Shown piece by piece: positions 7,842 through 15,840 of a stretch of DNA of 32,042 nucleotides. This stretch comes from Streptomyces sp. (GTDB lineage Bacteria > Actinomycetota > Actinomycetes > Streptomycetales > Streptomycetaceae). Both the position numbers and the translations under genes were made by a program. The first letter of the stretch is position 1. Each line of letters starts with the position of its first letter. The notes under the pieces were generated by a model. That model worked only from the letters and a program-made list of their open reading frames with translations. It was not told the DNA's origin and made no database searches. Location of the stretch: positions 1 through 32,042 of the forward strand of contig JABFVM010000285.1 of the NCBI GenBank assembly GCA_013362785.1, written 5' to 3'.

Positions 7842-8351
7842 TCAGGTGATCCGGTGGCGCGGGCGCTGGTGACGGTGCCCTTGAGGCCCGCAGGTGGCTT
7901 GTGGGCGCGGTGCGTTGTGCAGGTCGGCCCACACGATGTGGCCGGCTGCGATACGGGCGGATCCCCAGGCGGTGGCCAGTGCGTCCACGATGTTCAGACC
8001 CCGTCCCGATGTGCCCATGCCGTCATCGGGGCGCGGCCACAGCGGTGGCAGGGCGGCTCCGCGGCCGGGGCCGTGGTCGCCGACCAGGAGGTGGACGGCT
8101 TCGCCGCCGTCGCCCAGCAGGACGTGGCTCATGGCGAGCCAGACGGGCCCCGCGCCGTGCTCGACCGCGTTGGTCACCAGCTCCGAGGCGATGAGCACAC
8201 AGTCGTCCGCCAGCGCCGTGCACCGTTTCCCCATCACGAAGGAGCGCACATGCCGGCGCGCCACGCCGGCCGAGGCCTCGTGCGCCGGCAGGTACCAGGC
8301 CGGGCTGGCGTCGACCACATGGGGGTGGTGGGGCGGTTCGGAGCAGTACAT
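7842..8351 (-). CDS. Small GHKL ATPase-fold protein (anti-sigma factor / SpoIIAB-like kinase)
   Basis: This 169-residue single-domain protein belongs to the HATPase_c_2 group common in streptomycetes. The N-box ELVTNAVEHG (Asn61), the G1 box VGDHGPG and the G2 segment GRGLNIVDALATAWG are all present. The C-terminal 25 residues are Arg/His/Pro-rich and probably disordered. Relatives bind ATP and sequester or phosphorylate anti-anti-sigma proteins. No sigma factor, STAS partner or phosphatase gene is nearby, so the partner is unknown. AGGAGG stands five bases before ATG 8351. The gene lies 36 nt after the MFS gene and 25 nt before the MMPL gene, so it is in the same operon. It may regulate the cluster or its export in response to stress. 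Confidence 0.85.
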   Translation of the reverse strand: MYCSEPPHHPHVVDASPAWYLPAHEASAGVARRHVRSFVMGKRCTALADDCVLIASELVTNAVEHGAGPVWLAMSHVLLGDGGEAVHLLVGDHGPGRGAALPPLWPRPDDGMGTSGRGLNIVDALATAWGSARIAAGHIVWADLHNAPRPQATCGPQGHRHQRPRHRIT

Positions 8352-8387
8352 GGCTGCCTCCTGGGGTGACGGGCGGTCTGGTGTGTT

Positions 8388-10067
8388 TCAGGGGGAGGAG
8401 GTTCCTACCGGGGCGGTGGCGAAGGAGCCGGGGCGATGGCCGGCCGCGTGCCGTACCCGGCGCCGGGCGTGGCGTCCGCGCCGGCGGCGGGACGTCGCCG
8501 CAGTGCCGTTGCCGGTGGACAGACCTCGGCTGACCAGGCAGCACAACACGATGACGGCGATGGGCAGGACCATCGAGGTGCGCCATGCGTCGACGAAGGC
8601 GTGCTGGAAGACGTTGTCCGCGAGGGCGCGGAACTGGTCGGCCTCGGCGGGGCTCAGGCCGGTGGGAACCGGCGGGCGGGTGATGTCGTCTCCGGCGGCG
8701 CCTGAGAAGGCGTCGGTGAACGTGCCGCGCAGCGAGTGGGGAAGGTCGGCTGCGGCGGCGTCGGCGTGAGAGCGCAGGTCGGCGGCCAGCCGTATGCGCA
8801 GCAGGGATCCGACGGCGACACCGCCGAGGAGGCCGCCTACCTGGCGGGCGGTGTTGAGCACTCCGGAGGCGCCCGCGGTCACGGCGGGGGGCATGTCGCC
8901 CAGCGCGATCCTGGCGACCGGGGCCAGGGTGCATCCGATGCCCGCGTCGGCGAGGAGCATGGCGGGCAGCAGCCGCCAGGCGTTCATGCCGGGCGCTGCG
9001 CAGGCCACGGTCGCCGCGAGCCCGGCCGCGTAGGCGACCAGGCCGGTGACCAGCAGCGATCTGGTACGAACCCCGTTGCTGAGCCGGCCCACGACCAGTG
9101 CGACGAGTCCGACGGCCAGCGCGGACGGCGCGGTGACCTGCGCCGCGGCGAGCGGTGCGTTGCCCAGGACGGACTGGAGGAAGAACAGGAGCGGCAGGGC
9201 GGTGCCGACCACCGCGAAGTGGACGCCGGCGCCCACGACCGTCGCCCGTACGAAGTCCCGCTGTCCGTAAAGCGCGTGGGGCACCAATGGCTCGCGGTGA
9301 TTGGTGCGCTGCTGCGCCACGAAGGCGATCAGCAGGAGCACTCCGGCGAAGAGTGCGGCCAAGGGCGCGGGGGCCTCTCCGGTCGACAGCCTGCGGAACT
9401 CCAGCAGGCCGTAGGAGAGTGCGGCCAGGCCGGACGTTGCCAGCAGGGTGCCGGTGAAATCCCAGCGGTGGTGGACCCGGGGGCGGTGATCGGGCACGAC
9501 GAGGGCCGCCCAGACGAGCGCGACGACGCCGACCGGCACATTGAGCAGGAAGATCCATTCCCAGCCCGCCGTGGCGACCAGTACACCGCCGACGAGGGGG
9601 CCGGCCACGGCGGCCAGTCCGATCACCCCGCTCCAGACCCCGAATGCCGTGCCGCGCCGGTCAGGGGGGAAGAGGACGACGATGAAGGAACTGGTCTGCG
9701 GCGTCAGCAGGGCGGCCCCCAGGCCCTGGACCACGCGCAGGGCGATCAACTCGTCGGCCGAGCCGGTTGTGCCGCACAGGCCGGAGGCGACGGTGAAGAT
9801 CAGCAGTCCCGTCAGATACAGGCGTTTGGGGCCGAAGCGGTCGCCGAGCCGACCGGCCGTGATCAGGAAGGCGGCATAGGCCAGGACGTAGGAGTTCACC
9901 ACCCACAGCGCCTCCCGCAGTCCGCTGCCGAGGTCGTGGCTCATGACCGGGATGGCCGCGTTGACCATCGTCGTATCCAGGATGATCATGAAGAATCCCG
10001 TACAGAGCACGGTCAGGACCAGCCACGGGCGGTTGCGGGGTTGATCGGTGCAGGACATCCAGTTCAC
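8388..10067 (-). CDS. MFS drug exporter, DHA2 family (14-helix EmrB/QacA type)
   Basis: This is a 559-residue protein with about 14 hydrophobic helices. Family signatures are LDTTMVNAAIP in helix 1 (motif D1), RLGDRFGPKR in the first cytoplasmic loop (motif A) and AVAGPLVGGVL in helix 5 (motif C, an antiporter hallmark). The C-terminal tail is Arg-rich and cytoplasmic. The longest frame starts at GTG 10067. ATG at 10058, three codons in, is an equally good start because GGAGG ends about 12 nt upstream of it and only about 3 nt upstream of the GTG. It lies 30 nt behind the SDR gene in the operon. A proton-coupled efflux role for the cluster product is likely. Confidence 0.92.
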   Translation of the reverse strand: MNWMSCTDQPRNRPWLVLTVLCTGFFMIILDTTMVNAAIPVMSHDLGSGLREALWVVNSYVLAYAAFLITAGRLGDRFGPKRLYLTGLLIFTVASGLCGTTGSADELIALRVVQGLGAALLTPQTSSFIVVLFPPDRRGTAFGVWSGVIGLAAVAGPLVGGVLVATAGWEWIFLLNVPVGVVALVWAALVVPDHRPRVHHRWDFTGTLLATSGLAALSYGLLEFRRLSTGEAPAPLAALFAGVLLLIAFVAQQRTNHREPLVPHALYGQRDFVRATVVGAGVHFAVVGTALPLLFFLQSVLGNAPLAAAQVTAPSALAVGLVALVVGRLSNGVRTRSLLVTGLVAYAAGLAATVACAAPGMNAWRLLPAMLLADAGIGCTLAPVARIALGDMPPAVTAGASGVLNTARQVGGLLGGVAVGSLLRIRLAADLRSHADAAAADLPHSLRGTFTDAFSGAAGDDITRPPVPTGLSPAEADQFRALADNVFQHAFVDAWRTSMVLPIAVIVLCCLVSRGLSTGNGTAATSRRRRGRHARRRVRHAAGHRPGSFATAPVGTSSP

Positions 10068-10097
10068 TTCCCTCCGGCGGCAGTCGGCGGCCTCGGC

Positions 10098-10850
10098 TCA
10101 GCGGGCCGTGTAGCCGCCGTCCACGACGAGTTCGGCACCGGTGATGTAGGAGGCCGCCTTCGATGCCAGGAAACCCACCGCCGCGGCGATCTCGTCGGGC
10201 TGGGCGCACCGGCGCAGGGGAGTGGCCTCGATGACCCGTTCGACGAAAGGCGCCGGAGCCTGTGTGGTCATGGCGGTATCGACCATGCCCGGGTAGACGG
10301 CGTTGACGCGGATGCCGTGGGGAGCCAGCTCGACGGCCGCCGCGGTCGTCATCGTGCGCACGGCCCCTTTGGCCGCGTGGTAGGCGAAGGAGGTGCCCGA
10401 GCCGACGATCCCGTATATCGAGGCCACGTTGACGATGACGCCGCCGCCGGCGGAGCGCAGGCACGGGGCGGCCGTTCTCATGCCGAGGAACGTGCCGCTC
10501 TGGCAGACCGCGATGACCCGCGCCCACTCCTGCTCGCCGACGTTCTCCAACGGGTTGTACCCCAGCACCCCGGCGTTGTTGACCAGCACCGTCAGGCGCC
10601 CGAACCGGCGGCGGGCCAGGCGTGTCACGCGCTCCCACGCCTCCGGGCTGGTCACGTCGAGCGCGCAGCCCACCGCCCGGCCGCGCCGTCCGCTGCGATT
10701 GAACGCGTCGGCGGCCCGGCGGCAGGCCTCGCCGTCCAGGTCCGTCAGCAGGACCCCCATGCCCCGGTCCAGGAAGTGACCCGCGATCGCCCGGCCGATG
10801 CCGCCGAGCGCGCCCGTGACGACGGCCACCTGATTGCCCGTTGCCGTCAT
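10098..10850 (-). CDS. Short-chain dehydrogenase/reductase (second SDR of the operon)
   Basis: This 250-residue classical SDR has the nucleotide-binding motif TGALGGIG (12-19), NNAG (91-94) and the catalytic Ser144-Tyr157-Lys161 set (NVASIYG, YHAAK). ATG 10850 is chosen because GGAGAG lies just upstream and because it overlaps the preceding PPTase stop as ATGA; the open frame continues further upstream only as shadow. The C-terminus VVDGGYTAR is typical of FabG-like enzymes. LTDLDG at the end of strand 2, with an acidic residue where NADPH enzymes usually carry basic ones, suggests NAD(H) preference, which would favour an alcohol dehydrogenase role over a ketoreductase. It may oxidise or reduce a hydroxyl on the chain after assembly. 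Confidence 0.88.
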   Translation of the reverse strand: MTATGNQVAVVTGALGGIGRAIAGHFLDRGMGVLLTDLDGEACRRAADAFNRSGRRGRAVGCALDVTSPEAWERVTRLARRRFGRLTVLVNNAGVLGYNPLENVGEQEWARVIAVCQSGTFLGMRTAAPCLRSAGGGVIVNVASIYGIVGSGTSFAYHAAKGAVRTMTTAAAVELAPHGIRVNAVYPGMVDTAMTTQAPAPFVERVIEATPLRRCAQPDEIAAAVGFLASKAASYITGAELVVDGGYTAR

Positions 10851-11227
10851 GGCGCGACTCTCCGGACCGGGAGCCACGCAAGAGCCGCCGCACAGCCCTT
10901 GGCATGGGTCAAGGACACTGCTGGGCGCGGGACTCGAAGGGTTCGCAGGTGATCCGCCGCCACCCCGTGAAACTCCATGGTGGGGGCGGAACCGGGCCTG
11001 CGGCGTACTTCCATCGCCTGCCAGGTGGCGGGGCACAGCGGCCATCCAAGGAGCTGGGCGACCGCCTCCTTGGCCGCCTTGCGCGCGGACAGGTGCTCGT
11101 GAGCACGCCGGTAGCCGTGGCTGAAGGCCAGCTCTTCGCGGGTGAGCCAGTCGCCCCAGCGGGCATCGTCGGCCGGCGGGACAAGCATGGGAGAGATGAG
11201 CGCCAAGGCCCGGGTCGGAGTGTTCAT
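10847..11227 (-). CDS. Divergent AcpS-like phosphopantetheinyl transferase
   Basis: This is a 126-residue protein from ATG 11227, with GGAGG seven bases upstream. The AcpS core is recognisable: ARKAAKEAVAQLLG (49-61, with the Lys53-Glu54 pair), MEVRRRPGSAPTMEFHG and AVSLTHAKGCAAALAW. In AcpS enzymes an Asp of the N-terminal GTDIVEI motif and the Glu of KEA bind magnesium. Here the N-terminal position reads ALALISPMLV and the Asp appears lost, by eye alignment. It may be an inactive or specialised homologue, or use another acidic residue such as Asp20/Asp21. It overlaps its upstream neighbour (ATGA at 11227-11224) and its downstream neighbour (ATGA at 10850-10847). The operon already has a better-preserved AcpS at 17576-18025. 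Confidence 0.75.
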   Translation of the reverse strand: MNTPTRALALISPMLVPPADDARWGDWLTREELAFSHGYRRAHEHLSARKAAKEAVAQLLGWPLCPATWQAMEVRRRPGSAPTMEFHGVAADHLRTLRVPRPAVSLTHAKGCAAALAWLPVRRVAP

Positions 11228-11382
11228 CGCATGTCCTCCTGTGCACCGGTCCGACGTGGTCGCAGCGGGAACGGCGCCAGGACAGCGGCGATGATCTCGG
11301 TGACGGTGGGCCAATCGGTCCACCGGTGTTCCACGGCGGTCGACGCCGCGACCGTCACCGGGACGGGAAGCGGTGTGTCCAT
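11224..11382 (-). CDS. Unrecognised 52-residue protein wedged between KS-CLF and PPTase genes
   Basis: The small frame starts at ATG 11382, preceded by AAGGAGG seven bases upstream inside the end of the KS gene. The KS stop and this start share one base (TGATG). Its own stop overlaps the PPTase start as ATGA. This tight double coupling is strong evidence that it is translated. The sequence has a Pro/Val/Thr-rich first 15 residues, a possible amphipathic helix around WPTVTEIIAAVLAPF (25-39) and a basic/polar tail. No signal peptide, Cys or metal motif is seen, and it lacks the DSL-type Ser of a carrier protein. I do not recognise a family. It could be a structural or docking subunit of the synthase. 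Confidence 0.65.
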   Translation of the reverse strand: MDTPLPVPVTVAASTAVEHRWTDWPTVTEIIAAVLAPFPLRPRRTGAQEDMR

Positions 11383-13853
11383 CACGCGGCCTCCTTCGCG
11401 GCTGTCGAGGGCCCGGTGTCGTGACAGGGCGCGAGGACGAGGGAGGCGTAGGTTCCGCCCCAGTTGGCCGCCGTGATCAGGCACGAGGCGCCCGTCTCGG
11501 GCACTGGACCCAGGTAGTCGGTGACCGTGCCGCGGGGGTCGGCGGGGGCGGGCGTCTCGGGGCTCCACCCGCTGCGCACGGTTTCGGTGGCGCAGACCGC
11601 GGACATCAGCGCGGTGGTGCTGTGCACATGTCCGACGTACGGGCTGAGGTTGCTCAGCCGGACGCTGCCCGGCTCCCAGACCTCGGCGACCGCGCGGACC
11701 TCGGCGAGATCGATGGCCGCGGTGCCCCGCGCATCGCCGTAGACGGTGCCGATCTCACCCGCCGTCATGCCCGCGTCGTCCAGGGCACGGCGGAAGCTTT
11801 CGGCCCAGGCCCGGCCGGAGGGGTCGTTGCCCGCGACCCGGTAGGCGTCCGAAGTGACCGCATGGCCCTTGATCTCGGCCAGGATCGGGGCTCCCCGGCG
11901 CAGGGCGTGATCAAGCGACTCCACCACCAGCGCTGCGCTGCCTGCGCCCAGGACCGTGCCGCCCGAAGTCGCGTCATAGGGGCGGATGGTGTCGTCGGAG
12001 AGCAGGCCCAGCCGGTCGAAGCCGCAGTGCAGCAGGGGCGTCAGCTCATCCGCGCTGACCGCGAGCATGACCTCGGCCTCACCACGCCGCACCAGGTCAG
12101 CGGCGTACGCCAGGCCGGTGAGTCCGGAAGCGCCTCCGGTGGCCAGGGTGGACAGCGGGCCGCGGATCTGCAGCGCGAGGCAGGCGTGGCCGGCCGCGGC
12201 GTTCATCACCGAGTTGGGAAACAGCCGCGGGTTGACCCGATGGGGGCCATGGGTACCGATGGTCTCGCTGAGCTGTGCCACGGTGTGCATCGGTCCGCTG
12301 AAGGTGCCGAAAATCATGCCCACGCGTTCCGAGTTGGCCCGGGTGATGCGCAGACCGGCGTCGCGCAGCGCGATACGGCTGGCGGCGAGGGTGAGCAGGC
12401 CGAACTGGTCGAGGCGGCGTGCATAGGCAGGGTCGACGTGGCGGCGGCAGTCGGCGCTGTCGATCTCGGCCGCCCGCCGGGTCCGGGAGAGCGAGAGATC
12501 GGCCAGACGGGCCGGGCCGATGGCACTCGTCCCCGCTCTCAGCGCGTCCACCAGCTCCTGCCGCCCGCTCCCGATCGCCGTGACAGGGCCGGCACCCGTG
12601 ATGACCACACGGTGGTCGGGTGCGGCGGCCGGCGGGACCGGGTGGCGGCCCAGTACCAGCGAGCAGTTGTTGCCGCCGAAGGCGAAGGAGTTGGAGACGA
12701 CGACGTCGAGGGCCTGCCGCCGAGCCCGGTTGGGCACGATGTCCCGCGGTGTACCGGCCGACGAACCGACGTTGATCGTCGGCGGGAGCATGCCGTCCCG
12801 CAGCGCCAGGACACAGGCCGCCGCCTCCATCGCCCCGGCAGCCCCCAGCATGTGTCCGACCTGGGACTTCGTGCTGCTCATCGGGGTTGAGGGCGAGTCG
12901 GCGAAGAGGTCGGCCACCGCCTTGGTCTCGGCCTTGTCATTGGTGGGCGTACCCGTCCCGTGGCCGTTGACGTAGTCGACCCGGTCCGGGGTGAGCGAGG
13001 CCTGCGCGAGGCCCCGGCGCATCGCTCTGGAGGCGCCGCTGCCCGCCGGGTCGGGAGCGGTGGCGTGGTAGGCGTCGCTGGTCAGCGCGTACCCGAGGAC
13101 GTAGCCGAGGACGGGAGCGCGACGGGCCCGGGCCACCGACTCGGCTTCGAGAACCAGGAATGCCGCTCCTTCACCGAGGTTGAGACCGGTGCTGCGCGAG
13201 TAGGGGGCACAGGGCTCGGGGTCGAGCGCGTTGAGGCTGTCGAATCCGGCCAGCGAGAGGATGTCGAGCACGTCCACACCGCCGGCGATCATGACGTCGG
13301 CCCGCCCCTCGCGGATGGCGTCCACCGCGTATCCGATGGAGTTGGACCCGGCCGCGCAGGCGTTGGAGATCACCACTTTGGGGCCGCGGAGCTGGAAGGC
13401 GACACTGATCGCATCGGCTGAGGTGTAGAGCGGATAGCTCGTCAGCAGACCACGCCGGCCGGCCGCCGGCCCTCCGGCCAGGACGTCCCAGTGGAAGCGT
13501 TCCCCCTGGTCCAGGCCCCCGACCGAGGTGCCGACGGCCACCCCCATGCGGTACGGGTCGTAGTCGGCCGGCGGCAGTTGGGCGCTGTCGAAGGCTTCCT
13601 CGACGGCTGCCAGGGCCAGCCGGGTGGCCCGGTCCGGATGAGTCCCCGTCCGCCGCACGGCGGCGGGCAGCGAGTCCACTTCGCCGGAGTACTTGCAGCT
13701 GAGTGTGGAGACGTCGAGGCGCCTGGTTCTGCCGATTCCGCTCGCGCCCTCGCACACGGCACGCCATACCTGCTGCACGCCGTGGCCCAGAGCGCAGCTG
13801 ATGCCGATTCCGGTGACGGCGACGCTCTCTTCCCGCCGCTTGCTGGGACTCAT
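11382..13853 (-). CDS. Fused ketosynthase-chain-length factor (KS alpha-KS beta) in one polypeptide
   Basis: This 823-residue protein consists of two complete thiolase-fold ketosynthase domains. Domain 1 (about 10-405) is catalytic: Cys166 in SNACAAGS, His298 in NGHGTGT, Lys329 and His334 in SSTKSQVGHMLGAAG, and the C-terminal FAFGGNN loop. Domain 2 (about 415-810) has kept the fold but lost the active-site Cys, which is replaced by Gly574 in LATGGASG. The first His is replaced by Arg709 (DARGT), while His742 (VGHVHSTTA) remains. That is the pattern of a chain-length factor, although classical CLFs carry Gln at the Cys position. In normal type II systems KS and CLF are separate, translationally coupled proteins; here they are covalently joined by a short Pro/Ala linker (about 404-413). 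Decarboxylative condensation and chain-length control are the expected roles. AGGAG supports ATG 13853. Confidence 0.92.
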   Translation of the reverse strand: MSPSKRREESVAVTGIGISCALGHGVQQVWRAVCEGASGIGRTRRLDVSTLSCKYSGEVDSLPAAVRRTGTHPDRATRLALAAVEEAFDSAQLPPADYDPYRMGVAVGTSVGGLDQGERFHWDVLAGGPAAGRRGLLTSYPLYTSADAISVAFQLRGPKVVISNACAAGSNSIGYAVDAIREGRADVMIAGGVDVLDILSLAGFDSLNALDPEPCAPYSRSTGLNLGEGAAFLVLEAESVARARRAPVLGYVLGYALTSDAYHATAPDPAGSGASRAMRRGLAQASLTPDRVDYVNGHGTGTPTNDKAETKAVADLFADSPSTPMSSTKSQVGHMLGAAGAMEAAACVLALRDGMLPPTINVGSSAGTPRDIVPNRARRQALDVVVSNSFAFGGNNCSLVLGRHPVPPAAAPDHRVVITGAGPVTAIGSGRQELVDALRAGTSAIGPARLADLSLSRTRRAAEIDSADCRRHVDPAYARRLDQFGLLTLAASRIALRDAGLRITRANSERVGMIFGTFSGPMHTVAQLSETIGTHGPHRVNPRLFPNSVMNAAAGHACLALQIRGPLSTLATGGASGLTGLAYAADLVRRGEAEVMLAVSADELTPLLHCGFDRLGLLSDDTIRPYDATSGGTVLGAGSAALVVESLDHALRRGAPILAEIKGHAVTSDAYRVAGNDPSGRAWAESFRRALDDAGMTAGEIGTVYGDARGTAAIDLAEVRAVAEVWEPGSVRLSNLSPYVGHVHSTTALMSAVCATETVRSGWSPETPAPADPRGTVTDYLGPVPETGASCLITAANWGGTYASLVLAPCHDTGPSTAAKEAA

Positions 13854-13916
13854 GGTGTTCTCCTGTTCGCTGCCGTGGCGGCCATGGATGCCGGGGGAGA
13901 GTCGTACGGGGGTGGC

Positions 13917-14936
13917 TCAGCCGAGGGGTACATCGAGGCTGGTGGCCGTCAGGAAGGGGGCGGAGACCGTGCGCACCGCCGTGCCCGTGCCGGCGAGACG
14001 GAAGTCCTGGCCGGAAGCCGCCACGGCGTGGTCGACGACGGCGGTGCCGATGAACCGGGCCAGCGAGGGCGACCACACGCAGTGCGTCACGCTTCCCACC
14101 TCGGCGTCGCTCACCGCGATGACGGCCCCGTGGGGCGGTGCGGCCTCCAAGGAGGCATCGGCGACCCAGCACACCGGGACGCGGTGCTCCTGCTGCCGGC
14201 GTTGTTCGAGGGCATCCCGGCCGATGAAGTCCTGGCCCGTGTCGAGCATCCACTGCAGGCCCACGTCGAACGGGGTGACCGGTCCGCCGCAGTGCTCGTG
14301 CTCCAGGCCGGCGAACCGGACCTCCATCCGGCAGATGTCGAGCGCGTCCTTGCCGCATGCGACGGCGCCCGCCGCCAGGAGCTCTGCGCGCAGCCGGTCC
14401 GCCTCGCCGGACGGGGCGATGAACTTGTAGCCGTACTCGCCGGTGAGGCCGGTGCGCGACAGCGTCACCGTGCCACCGCCCCACTCGATGGCGGCACAAC
14501 TGCGGTAGGCGAGGGAGGCGATGGGGAAGTCGAGATACTTCTGAGCGATCTTGAACGAGGACGGGCCTTCCACCGCGAGCACCGTGTGCTGGGCGCTGAT
14601 GTCGTCCACCGTGACGTCCGGGAATCCCGCCGCGGCCGACAGCAGGTGCGGTACGGCTTCGGAGGCCTGGGCCGGCCAGATCTCCACCAGGTAGTCGGCG
14701 CCGCGGCAGTGGATGAGCGTCTCGGCGACGATGGTGCCGTCCTCACGCAGCAGCAAGGAGGACGTGCTCTGCCCTTCCAGCAGAAAGTCGACACTGCGCG
14801 TACCGACCCGGCCGAGGTAGGCGGTGGCGCCGGGACCGGTCACCTTGAGCAGGCCCGCGCCGTCGTAGTGGATGAGGCCGACGCCACGGCGCAGGGCCGA
14901 GTACTCCTCGTCCGTCGTGGTGTAGCTGGTCTTCAT
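13917..14936 (-). CDS. GcvT-fold (aminomethyltransferase/YgfZ-like) protein, divergent
   Basis: This is a 339-residue protein; ATG 14936 follows GGAGG closely. Family features are the N-terminal domain (ALRRGVGLIHYDGAGLLKVTGPGATAYL), VLAVEGPSSFKIAQ, the middle RTGLTGEYGYKFIAPSGEA segment, CRMEVRFAGLEHE, and the C-terminal barrel beginning FIGRDALEQRR. Canonical T-proteins of the glycine cleavage system carry an acidic pair, DDLIV, and VVNA; here these read ETLIH and VEIWP by eye alignment, so a standard glycine-cleavage function is unlikely. The fold binds folate, and other members are demethylases, methyltransferases or folate-dependent repair proteins. Its position between the dehydratase and ketosynthase genes of one operon implies a step on the chain, such as one-carbon transfer or removal. 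No other glycine-cleavage genes are present. Confidence 0.82.
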   Translation of the reverse strand: MKTSYTTTDEEYSALRRGVGLIHYDGAGLLKVTGPGATAYLGRVGTRSVDFLLEGQSTSSLLLREDGTIVAETLIHCRGADYLVEIWPAQASEAVPHLLSAAAGFPDVTVDDISAQHTVLAVEGPSSFKIAQKYLDFPIASLAYRSCAAIEWGGGTVTLSRTGLTGEYGYKFIAPSGEADRLRAELLAAGAVACGKDALDICRMEVRFAGLEHEHCGGPVTPFDVGLQWMLDTGQDFIGRDALEQRRQQEHRVPVCWVADASLEAAPPHGAVIAVSDAEVGSVTHCVWSPSLARFIGTAVVDHAVAASGQDFRLAGTGTAVRTVSAPFLTATSLDVPLG

Positions 14937-15014
14937 CGTTCCTCCGTAGGGGGTTCAGCGGGATGCGGTGGGTACGGACGTGTGGGGGCGCCGCGGGTGC
15001 GGCGGCCGCCGGTT

Positions 15015-15509
15015 CTACGACCCGTGGAGTTCCGTGACGGCCAGGCGGGCCGTCATGACCGGTTCGCTGCCGACCGATGCCTGACCGGTGACCGAGATCA
15101 GTCCGCCCAGCCGTGGGCCGCTCTGGACGCGGAAGACCACCTGGTCCCCGGGGAGGACGGGTTTGAGGAACTTGGCCTGTCGGATCTCGGCCAGATAGCC
15201 GACCCGGTCGGCGACATCCGCCACCAGGTCACCGGTGGCCGACTGCGCCGCAGCACTGCCGTAGATGACCGCGGCGAGCTGTGCGACGCATTCGACGAGC
15301 AGGACGCCGGGGTAGAGCATGCGGCCGGGGAAGTGACCGGCCAGGACGCCGTCGGAAGCGGTGACGTTCTTGATGGCCTCGGCGCTGGTGCCGGGTTCGA
15401 GTGCGGTGACCCGGTCCAGCAGGAAGAACGGGTGGCGGTGCGGCAGCAGCCGGGCGATGTCGTCGGCGCTCAGCACCGCCCGCGCCGTCGAAGAGGGCGT
15501 TCCCGTCAT
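15015..15509 (-). CDS. FabZ-like 3-hydroxyacyl-ACP dehydratase (hotdog fold)
   Basis: This 164-residue protein has the FabZ signatures LLPHRHPFFLLDRV (21-34), GHFPGRMLYPGVLLVECVAQ (split as GHFP 58-61 and PGVLLVE 67-73) and a C-terminal VFRV..G...G..SVTGQA strand pattern. The expected catalytic pair is His59 and Glu73, both present, so it should be active. It dehydrates 3-hydroxyacyl-ACP to the trans-2-enoyl form. ATG 15509 overlaps the ACP stop as ATGA. With the KR and KS-CLF and no enoyl reductase seen, repeated action would leave double bonds in the chain, which is the basis for predicting a polyene product. Confidence 0.92.
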   Translation of the reverse strand: MTGTPSSTARAVLSADDIARLLPHRHPFFLLDRVTALEPGTSAEAIKNVTASDGVLAGHFPGRMLYPGVLLVECVAQLAAVIYGSAAAQSATGDLVADVADRVGYLAEIRQAKFLKPVLPGDQVVFRVQSGPRLGGLISVTGQASVGSEPVMTARLAVTELHGS

Positions 15510-15793
15510 GCCGCAGCGCCTTCGATGTGGTCGACCAGCCGGTTGAGAGACAGCAGGCTGTGGGTGTCGTCGTCGGTGACCGTGACACCGAAGGTGTCCT
15601 CCACCGCCATCGCCAGCTCCAGGGTGTCGATGGAGTCGAGCTCCAGGCCGCGGCCGAACAGCGGCTGGTCGTCCGCGATGGAGCCGGGATCGACGTCCAG
15701 CGAGAGGCGGTCGATCAGCAGGTTCTTGACCTGCGAGCAGAGCTCCTGTCGTGCCGTCGCTCGTCGGGTCGCCTCGTCGAGTGTCATCACCAT
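15506..15793 (-). CDS. Acyl carrier protein
   Basis: This acidic, helical 95-residue protein has the phosphopantetheine site LELDSIDTLELAMAVEDTFGV (split: ELDS 51-54, then IDTLELAM), with Ser54 as attachment point. Helix III and IV follow (TDDDTHSLLSLNRLVDHIE). ATG 15793 is preceded by ACAGGAG with a 9-nt spacing. The DSID form of the motif is common in dissociated reducing synthases. It is the only carrier protein in the core operon, so it probably carries the whole chain through KS-CLF, KR and DH. Two PPTase homologues in the same operon could load it. Confidence 0.95.
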   Translation of the reverse strand: MVMTLDEATRRATARQELCSQVKNLLIDRLSLDVDPGSIADDQPLFGRGLELDSIDTLELAMAVEDTFGVTVTDDDTHSLLSLNRLVDHIEGAAA

Positions 15794-15840
15794 GGTGGGG
15801 GTCTCCTGTCAGTGTCGGGATGCTGCGGGGGCTTTCGGGA

